Assembly: GCA_015499985.1 (NCBI GenBank)
Contig: JAAAUF010000891.1
Span: forward strand, 302-16,805
From: Haplosporangium gracile
Lineage: Eukaryota; Mortierellomycota; Mortierellomycetes; Mortierellales; Mortierellaceae
Reading direction: 5' to 3'
Length of the DNA: 16,504 nucleotides
Position numbers and translations under genes: made by a program. Shown one piece after another: positions 10,872 through 16,504 of the stretch. Within the stretch, counting starts at the first letter, position 1, and each line of letters starts with the position of its first letter. Under the pieces are notes generated by a model, which saw only the letters and a list, made by a program, of their open reading frames with translations, was not told the origin of the DNA and did no database searches.

Positions 10872-11285
10872 ATATGTCCCCTAACGGCCATGTCGTTTTC
10901 ATTTTCGTTGTGCATAATTGAGTTCCATCCAACGGGTTTTTTTTGTCTCCTTTATTTTTCTCGCCTTCTAATTTTGAATGCTCTTCCACCCCTTGACATC
11001 CCCTTTCCTTTCTTTGGGCAAAAAGATGAAATGGGCATTCAGGTCTCTCGCAAAACGGTAGTGTACATACACATACTGCCATGTTTCTCGTGCTTCTCGA
11101 AGGAGCGAGGTGGTCTGAGGTCCCTTTCCATTTAGCTCATTGAAAGAACTTTTTTTCGAAATTGGCGTGGGCCTGCACTTCCTGTTGGTCTCGATGTGAG
11201 CCCTGATTCCAATTGATACAGAAGCACGTTAATGAGCTCGACTCAGAGGTCAGTCAGCCAAATTTACCTCCCAACATCCAACATT

Positions 11286-11475
11286 AAGATGATTGGCCAT
11301 CAATGATCTTCGTATCAAGTGTGAGCTGAACATACACATTGCAGCAGGTGGTGGATGGATGGATGGGCCACAAGACTAGGGGTCCAGCTAAGGGATAAGA
11401 GAATGAGAAAGTATATGAGAGAGAGAGAAATAGAGAAACAGGGGAGTCTATTGCTGATTTGCTGTGTGTGGTTTT
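11286..11475. repeat. Diverged tandem duplication, copy 1
   Basis: This copy shares ordered blocks with 11499-11672 at an offset of about 212 bp. The blocks are AAGATG, then CCATCAATGATCTTCGT (11297-11313), ACACATTG, repeated GGAT, GCCACAAG, CTAGGGGTC, a GA-rich stretch and GTCTATTGCT, ending in a GTGTGGTTTT-like sequence. Substitutions and small indels interrupt the blocks, so the duplication is not recent. There is no coding frame preserved across it. Confidence 0.8.
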
Positions 11476-11486
11476 TGTTGTTGATA

Positions 11487-11500
11487 TTTCCGTACGGAAA
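11487..11500. repeat. 14-bp perfect palindrome TTTCCGTACGGAAA
   Basis: The sequence equals its own reverse complement over 14 bp and lies at the boundary of the two duplicated units. It could be a dimeric transcription-factor site or a remnant of the event that created the duplication; the sequence alone does not decide. Confidence 0.7.
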
Positions 11501-11672
11501 GATGTTGTCCATCAATGATCTTCGTGCAGGTGTGTGTTATACAGACACATTGTAGTAAGAGATGGATGGATGGATGCGCCACAAGTCTAGGGGTCTATCT
11601 AGGGGGTGAGAGAGAAATAAAATGTATAGAGAGAGAGAGAGAGAAAGGAGAGTCTATTGCTATGTGGTTTTG
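11499..11672. repeat. Diverged tandem duplication, copy 2
   Basis: Second copy of the unit at 11286-11475 in the same orientation, with the same block order. It starts with AAGATG and CCATCAATGATCTTCGT (11509-11525) and ends with GTCTATTGCT and TGTGGTTTTG. The GA tract in this copy is longer and purer. A 14-bp palindrome (11487-11500) sits at the junction between the two copies. Confidence 0.8.
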
Positions 11673-13106
11673 TCTGTTTTTCTAGATGCATTTGGATCGT
11701 CGAGCAAGAGCTGTTGAGAGACAGATATCTTATGATGATGGGGGAGCAAGGAGGAGTGAGCCAATGGTGGAGCAGAGAAGTAAATGGTGGTGAGAGTGGC
11801 GAGAGTGAAAAAAGCGGCGGCGGTCAAAAAAAAAAACACATATGGCAGTTTAAGCTATGTGGAGTGGAGTGTGTGAGATTTGTGTATGTGTTCATTGTGG
11901 TTGGCTTTGTCTCCCTCGATCTTCCGCGTGGTGGGTTCTTGTGTGTGCGTGCGACGTATGAAAAAAATTGTTCCTGACACGTAGAATTAAGCGCAGCGAA
12001 TATGTACGTGTGATCGGAAGAAGATCTTTAGTTATAAAAAAAACAAACAATGCACACGCCTTCAACAAGAAAAAATAAATGGGCGGAAACCTAGGAGATA
12101 GAAAAAGAAAAAACTTGCCTTTCTTTCTCGACAGACAAGAGTGAAATAGGAGTTAGGGAGCATCATCAAGAAAAAACACGCTGCTGCTTGAAAGTACAGC
12201 AGAAGAAAAGCTTGGCTTGTGCACATAGCAGTTAGCTGTGGTATAGCTTTTCGTTGTTGTTGTTTGTTGATTTGTATTTGTTTCTTAGTTCATGATTGAT
12301 CGCTGATGTATGTTGATGCATCGGTATGCTTAAACCCAATAAGCTATTAACAACGAACACATAAGAAGAAGCCAAGCACTGTCACCATCAAACAAACAAC
12401 AACAGGTACAACAATAACATAACCGATCATCCATTTTTCTTCTCTGTGCCTTTCCTCTCTTCATTCAGAAGATTACAGGCTACATTCTGTAGAATAGCAG
12501 AGCTACTCAACTCAACTCAAGCTTCATCAACTTCCTTCTCCAAAGATCAGTCCCCTCCGCCGTTACCAATTTTAACACTTACCCTCAACGGCTGAAAAAG
12601 CTTTTTTAAATAAAAGACTGTTCGTCCGCTCCTTATTCTTTTACACACTTTATCCAGCCTCATCTCTCATACACCCTCTTTTGCTTTTTCGTTTTGCTTT
12701 GCCACCGAAGCCAGCCAAAAGAAGAGGTTTCCTTTTTGCACAGCGATGACAACTTTTTACAAGAAAAGAGAGAGAGAGGAGGCAGAGGTGTGTATGGATG
12801 TGTGTGTGTGTATTTGCCAAGGCCAGTCGGTATCGACTTTTCTGCGCAACGCGCATACAATACAGGCAGAGGTTCATCCAATGGGGAAAGAAGAGGTTAA
12901 TTCTTTTTATGTGCGGCGGGCCTGCAAAGACTAAAAAGGACGAATGACAGAGCGAGCGGCAAATCGATGGGCCGGGCGTAAGAAGGGGACGCGTCACTCG
13001 ATTACAAATGAACTGATCGAAGACATAAAGAACTGAAAAAGGGCTCTTTTGTTGTCCCGAATTGGTGCTTTTGCGCTGTCTATCTGATTTTCATTTTTCT
13101 CAGGGC

Positions 13107-13122
13107 TTAAAGCGAGCTTTAA
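13107..13122. repeat. Short inverted repeat, 7-bp arms
   Basis: TTAAAGC (13107-13113) and GCTTTAA (13116-13122) are reverse complements around GA. It lies about 740 bp upstream of the bZIP start codon. This is a possible regulatory site; it could also occur by chance. Confidence 0.4.
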
Positions 13123-13205
13123 TTAGACGAGATGACTGGGACTGGACAAATGGGAGACCTTCCGCCTTGCGGCTTAAATGATGATGATTACTATCCCCAA
13201 CATAC

Positions 13206-13207
<2 letters not shown>

Positions 13208-13236
<29 letters not shown>

Positions 13237-13237
13237 G
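13208..13237. repeat. TTG trinucleotide microsatellite (10 units)
   Basis: Ten pure TTG units are flanked by CTG units, about 620 bp upstream of the bZIP start codon. On the minus strand this reads as 12 Gln inside a 69-residue ATG-started open frame (13309-13100). I do not call that frame a gene, because outside the Gln run it shows no domain. Confidence 0.9.
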
Positions 13238-13495
13238 CTGCTTGTTTATGAAAGATAGCTTGGAAGGAAGAGGCTGAACAACCGATGTATGATGCTGAAA
13301 GGACGGCATTGTTGTTCTCTACTCATCAGACTGCAATTGGTTGTTCATCCCATGGTACATACTAACTAGCATTAAAAACATGTATCATTGAGAGCCACTC
13401 TGTCAAAAGATGTGGGGAGATGGAACTGAGAGTGAAAGTGGGAGGTGGAGTTGAGCGACAAGGGCCAAGGGCTAAGGGCCAAGGAGACTTTTTTT

Positions 13496-13858
13496 CCCTC
13501 TCGTCGACTTTTGTTGCATATACAACAGCATCCACCCACCCTTTAATTGTTTTTGTCTTCTTCTCCTTTCACTTCTTCTCTTCTTCCTTCTTCAATTCTT
13601 TATCTCTTTTGAACAATTAACAACAGCCCTCCTCTACCAACAAACAAATTCTTGCTTTGTTCCTCTCTTCCTTCCCTCCTTCCTTCCCTTCCTTCTCTCT
13701 CCACAGCCTCCTTTTCTTCCCTCTCACTTTCACTCGCTTTCTCATTCGACTTTCCTCCTTCATCCCCGTTTACTTAATCACTACTGTCACTCATACTCTT
13801 TCTCTTCATTCAACAACACTGACACTACCACTACTACTTCATTACAACAAGAACAAAG
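13496..13858 (+). promoter_or_regulatory. Pyrimidine-rich promoter and leader of the bZIP gene
   Basis: The plus strand is dominated by C and T from about 13492 to 13760, with TTCC/TTCCC reiterations near 13660-13700. It then becomes A/C-rich up to the start codon, typical of a fungal 5' leader. There is no ATG between about 13425 and the start codon at 13859, so ribosome scanning would meet the bZIP ATG first. A CTCTCCACAG at about 13697-13706 resembles an intron acceptor, so a leader intron cannot be excluded. No transcription start can be fixed from sequence. Confidence 0.5.
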
Positions 13859-16142
13859 ATGAACTTTGACAACGTCCCCGACGCAAACGTGGAAGATATG
13901 TCAAACTCGGAACTCTTCCAGTATCTCTTCAAGGCTGAGCTCGACCCAGACGTATCCGACCCTTTCACCCAAACCCTCTTCCCAACCGACAACAATGCCT
14001 TTTCTCCTTCTTCCTCCTCTTCGCTTTCGTCCCCTTCCTCTTCCACCTTTGCCACCTCCTCTCCCTCCACATCCACTCATGACTTCTCTTCTTCCCCAGA
14101 AATCCTTTCACATTCCTACAACTCTCCTCCCCCGCCTCCATACCAACAACAGCCTCAGCAAGAGCAAGAGCAAGAGCAATTGGCACAGCTTCCGCTCTTC
14201 CAGCAACAACCTACTCTCTTGCCCTCGACCTCCTTTTCCTACCGTCAAATCTCGCCCGATATGCCCCCTAGCATGCCTAACCAATTGACTGTTGGTAACA
14301 ACAGCAACGGCAACTACATGAACCTGCCTCAACCTTCGTCGGCTATCGATGCCATCACTGCTTCATCCACCTCTACCGACCAGATGAACTACTGGATGCA
14401 ACGCTTCCAACAGCTCCAACAGCTCCAGCAAATCCATCATCAACAGCAGCAGCAGCTCCTGTCGTCGACTCTCTTCCCTGACCAGGCAGCTGCCGCAATG
14501 AACTTGAACACAGCCTCACCTTCGTCCCCTGCCTCGAGCGCATCCTCCAACTCGCCTACAATCAAGGCTGAGCATGATATCGTCTATCCTTCTCCTCCCA
14601 TGAAGGACGACATGGCCATGGACAGTGACTCTGATGACGGCGAATCGCCTAGCCAAGGTGCCAAGGATTCTGATCCTCTGAAGCCTAGCCCCAGCGAGCT
14701 CAAGAAAATGACCAGCAAGGAGCGTCGCCAGCTCCGCAACAAGCTGTCTGCCCGCAATTTTCGTGTCCGCAGAAAAGGTACTAAATCGCCCTCCATCCCA
14801 TCTGCCCGCACTGTATTCACTTGCGGACAACCACGGACGCAGTTTCATTTTTTCATGCAGCCCGCACGCCGCTTCTTTTATTTATATGTATGATGATGAT
14901 GTTAGTTATCTAACGCATAGACCTCTTCCTCTACTGTACCAAATAGAATACATTGGCACGCTCGAAGCTCAAGTCAAGGAGGCTCGTCGCGAGGCTGCTG
15001 AATTGCAAAAGAAGTTGGCTCAGTCCGAGCTCAACTGCCAGCTCTTGCGCCAGGAACTCGAGACCGCCCGCCTCTCTCAGACTCTCTTCAATGACGGCCG
15101 CATGTCCCGCGAGCATGCCAACTTGCTTGCCAGTCTCTTGAACCCCAACACCGAGTCATTCCCCACGACTTCATCCCTCAACACCCTTGCCTTGTCCTCT
15201 TCGTCATCATCGATTCTCTCGACTCAGGAACTGCAGCAAAAGGAGTTGATGAACAGCATCAACAACAACAACATGACCATTCTTAACAACGCCCTCACCG
15301 CCAATCAGCAGCAGCAGCAGCAGCCCTCCATCTTGTCGTTGCCCCAGGGGTCGATGCAGCCCTTCGTTCCCTTTGACACCAACTGGGACATGAACCTGAG
15401 CGTCAACCGTGCCGAATTGATTGTCAACCCCGACCTGGACCCCAAGGAGGTCGAGGCCAAATCGACTATCCATGCCTTGTTGGCGCGTTACGAGGCTGTC
15501 AAGCACGAGGCCGAGGTCGACGAACAGATGCGTACCGAGCTCAAGGCCTACCACGAGCAGAAGCTCGCCCAGACTTACATTGTCATGCCCAAAGAGGATG
15601 CCTTGTCGACCACCTGGACCAGAGCCAGCCAGGACACTATGTTCTTGCAGACAATGGTTTACATGATGATGCTCCACCTGACCCGCTCCTTGTTCGAGGC
15701 TGCGACCTTGTCCAAGACCCAGATCGTCAATGTCTACCAGACCATGGACGGCTCTCTCCGATCGCAGATGGGACAAGTTCAGGAAGAACAGGAGAAGCGC
15801 GTCACGCCTTGCAAGTTTGCAGAATGGCGCGAGGCCTGGATCCGCAAGTGCTGGCCTTCGTTTTACAACAACCGTCAGCGTGTCTGCGAGCTGTTGAAGA
15901 ACGGTATCTGCCCTCTGACAGCATACTCGACCTCGGTCGATGTCGATGAGGCAGTCAGGAAGATGGAGGAGGGTGTCAAGGGCAAGACGGTCGAGACCAA
16001 GAGCCCCCTCTGTCACTGGATCCGATCCCACATCCCTACCTGGATGCGATGCCCCGACTCTGTTGCCCAGGAGAAGCGTGAGCAGGAGGAACGCGAGGCC
16101 CTCTTGAGGGAGGCTGAACAGCCCGTTGAGGTTATGGCATAA
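13859..16142 (+). CDS. bZIP transcription factor, two exons, 704 aa
   Basis: Exon 1 is 13859-14777 and exon 2 is 14947-16142 (ending in TAA); together they make 705 codons. The ATG has A at -3. Residues 1-280 are Ser/Pro/Gln-rich and acidic in places, with a Gln-rich stretch near 180-200, resembling an activation region. The basic region is 287-306, with the invariant pattern N294-x2-S-A-x2-F-R302. Splicing continues it as RRKEYIGTLE, placing Leu312 ten residues after Arg302 as in bZIP proteins. The heptad d positions are L312, A319, L326, S333 and L340, so the zipper is imperfect. A short Gln run lies at 427-433 and an unclassified, largely helical C-terminal region at about 450-704, which ends in a charged Glu/Arg helix. 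The KERRQLRNK...RRKEYIGxLE pattern resembles a conserved fungal bZIP group known from ascomycetes. That comparison is from memory, so no symbol is given. Nuclear DNA-binding regulator; targets unknown. Confidence 0.92.
14778..14946 (+). other. Intron of the bZIP gene (169 nt)
   Basis: The donor is AAAAG|GTACTA and the acceptor is AAATAG|. A canonical CTAAC branch site lies at 14910-14914, followed by a pyrimidine-rich stretch. The split codon G|AA gives Glu307 and restores the RRKEYI bZIP motif. The nearer AG at 14919-14920 would lead straight into an in-frame stop, so 14946 is the supported acceptor. The donor departs from the usual GTAAGT/GTATGT. Retention would stop translation at 14893 after a short unrelated tail. 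Confidence 0.9.
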
Positions 16143-16328
16143 AAAGGCACAAGGAAGCATCTCAACACACATCCCTATCGTCATGACCACAACACAACTC
16201 AACCACTACATTAATGACCAACTCACCCACAGTTAACGACAAATACGCGATATCAGGAACACCATTCAATCTTTCTTGCTGCCTTTTGCCTTTGCCTCTG
16301 TGAACCCCTTGCTGCCTGGCGATCATCC

Positions 16329-16336
16329 TGTACATA
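16329..16336 (+). promoter_or_regulatory. Pumilio/Puf3-type element in the bZIP 3' UTR
   Basis: TGTACATA matches the established UGUANAUA recognition element of Pumilio and Puf3 RNA-binding proteins. It lies about 190 nt after the bZIP stop codon and before the poly(A) signal, on the sense strand, where such elements normally act in mRNA decay or localisation. An eight-base match can occur by chance. Confidence 0.4.
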
Positions 16337-16443
16337 TTCCTTCCCCTGCATCGTCCACATCCCAGCTGTAATAGATATTATTTGTGTTTTATTGTTCTTT
16401 TCTTTCTTTTTTTTTTTTCTTTCGTTACCATAGTCTCCTCATA

Positions 16444-16449
16444 AATAAA
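16444..16449 (+). terminator. Poly(A) signal AATAAA of the bZIP gene
   Basis: A canonical AATAAA lies about 300 nt after the stop codon, inside ATAAATAAATA and after a T-rich tract (about 16388-16425). It is the most likely cleavage and polyadenylation signal for the plus-strand gene. Confidence 0.6.
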
Positions 16450-16504
16450 TATTGCGCCTTTCATCGATAATTTTTGAATGGGGTGTGACGGATGACATTT
16501 CGAT

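Larger units (their letters stand above)
8991..13400. other. Central part of the 7.5 kb inter-regulator interval, no supported gene
   Basis: I find no tRNA, rRNA, recognisable spliceosomal RNA or confident protein gene. Base composition is more even than in the flanks at about 9050-9430, 9880-10310 and 10600-10790, so unrecognised exons or decayed elements are possible. Recognisable structures are a CA/GA microsatellite (9688-9722), a perfect inverted repeat (10850-10871), a diverged tandem duplication (11286-11672), a 7-bp-arm inverted repeat (13107-13122) and a TTG microsatellite (13208-13237). Confidence 0.4.

Noticed and set aside
13657..13869. Plus-strand 70-aa frame overlapping the bZIP start codon
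   Set aside because: Its first codon is TTG. It is a translation of the CT-rich leader; no ATG exists in that leader.
14778..14946. HAC1/XBP1-style unconventional (Ire1) intron in a bZIP mRNA
   Set aside because: The intron has GT-AG ends and a CTAAC branch site, so it is spliceosomal. It lies at the basic region-zipper border rather than after the zipper, and no paired Ire1-type stem-loops were noticed.
15207..16202. 331-aa open frame on the minus strand across bZIP exon 2
   Set aside because: It is antisense to a well-supported CDS. Strong G/C third-position bias in the real gene removes stops from this frame, and the translation shows no domain.
1..16504. CRISPR arrays, bacterial operons, phage or insertion-sequence genes
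   Set aside because: No spaced direct repeats, transposase or phage motifs were seen; introns, 3' signals and protein style are fungal.

Overview
The window is nuclear DNA of a filamentous fungus. Both confident genes carry short GT-AG introns with CTAAY-type branch sites. Proteins are rich in Ser, Gln, His and Thr runs, pyrimidine-rich tracts lie upstream of the genes, and there are no bacterial operons or Shine-Dalgarno sites. The style fits an early-diverging fungus (Mucoromycota, Mortierella-like), but that placement is inference; no rRNA or marker gene is present to fix it.

Layout. 1-1575: no supported gene; it holds an 18-bp tandem repeat near the left edge, a CAA/CAT microsatellite and the 3' flank of the next gene. 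6347-1576 (minus strand): one two-exon gene for a predicted 1513-residue nuclear protein with three clear Myb/SANT-like domains, an AT-hook-like motif, a probable fourth, degenerate SANT-like segment in the second exon, and several SUMO-interaction-like motifs. 6348-13858: a 7.5 kb interval with no convincing gene, separating two divergently transcribed regulators. Its left third is purine-rich on the plus strand (pyrimidine-rich in the sense of the minus-strand gene). Its right end is pyrimidine-rich on the plus strand, ahead of the second gene. In between lie microsatellites, a perfect inverted repeat, a short protein-like open stretch and a diverged tandem duplication with a 14-bp palindrome between the copies. 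13859-16142 (plus strand): a two-exon gene for a 704-residue bZIP transcription factor. 16143-16504: its 3' region, with a Pumilio/Puf-type element and an AATAAA signal.

The two genes are both predicted DNA-binding regulators and diverge from a long shared upstream region; nothing in the sequence proves co-regulation. The most useful results are the splice reconstructions. In each gene two ORFs that look separate join in frame at GT-AG sites and restore a domain or a continuous protein. In the bZIP gene the intron falls exactly between the DNA-binding basic region and the leucine zipper, so its retention would give a truncated protein without a dimerisation helix. No clear previously undescribed multi-gene system was found.
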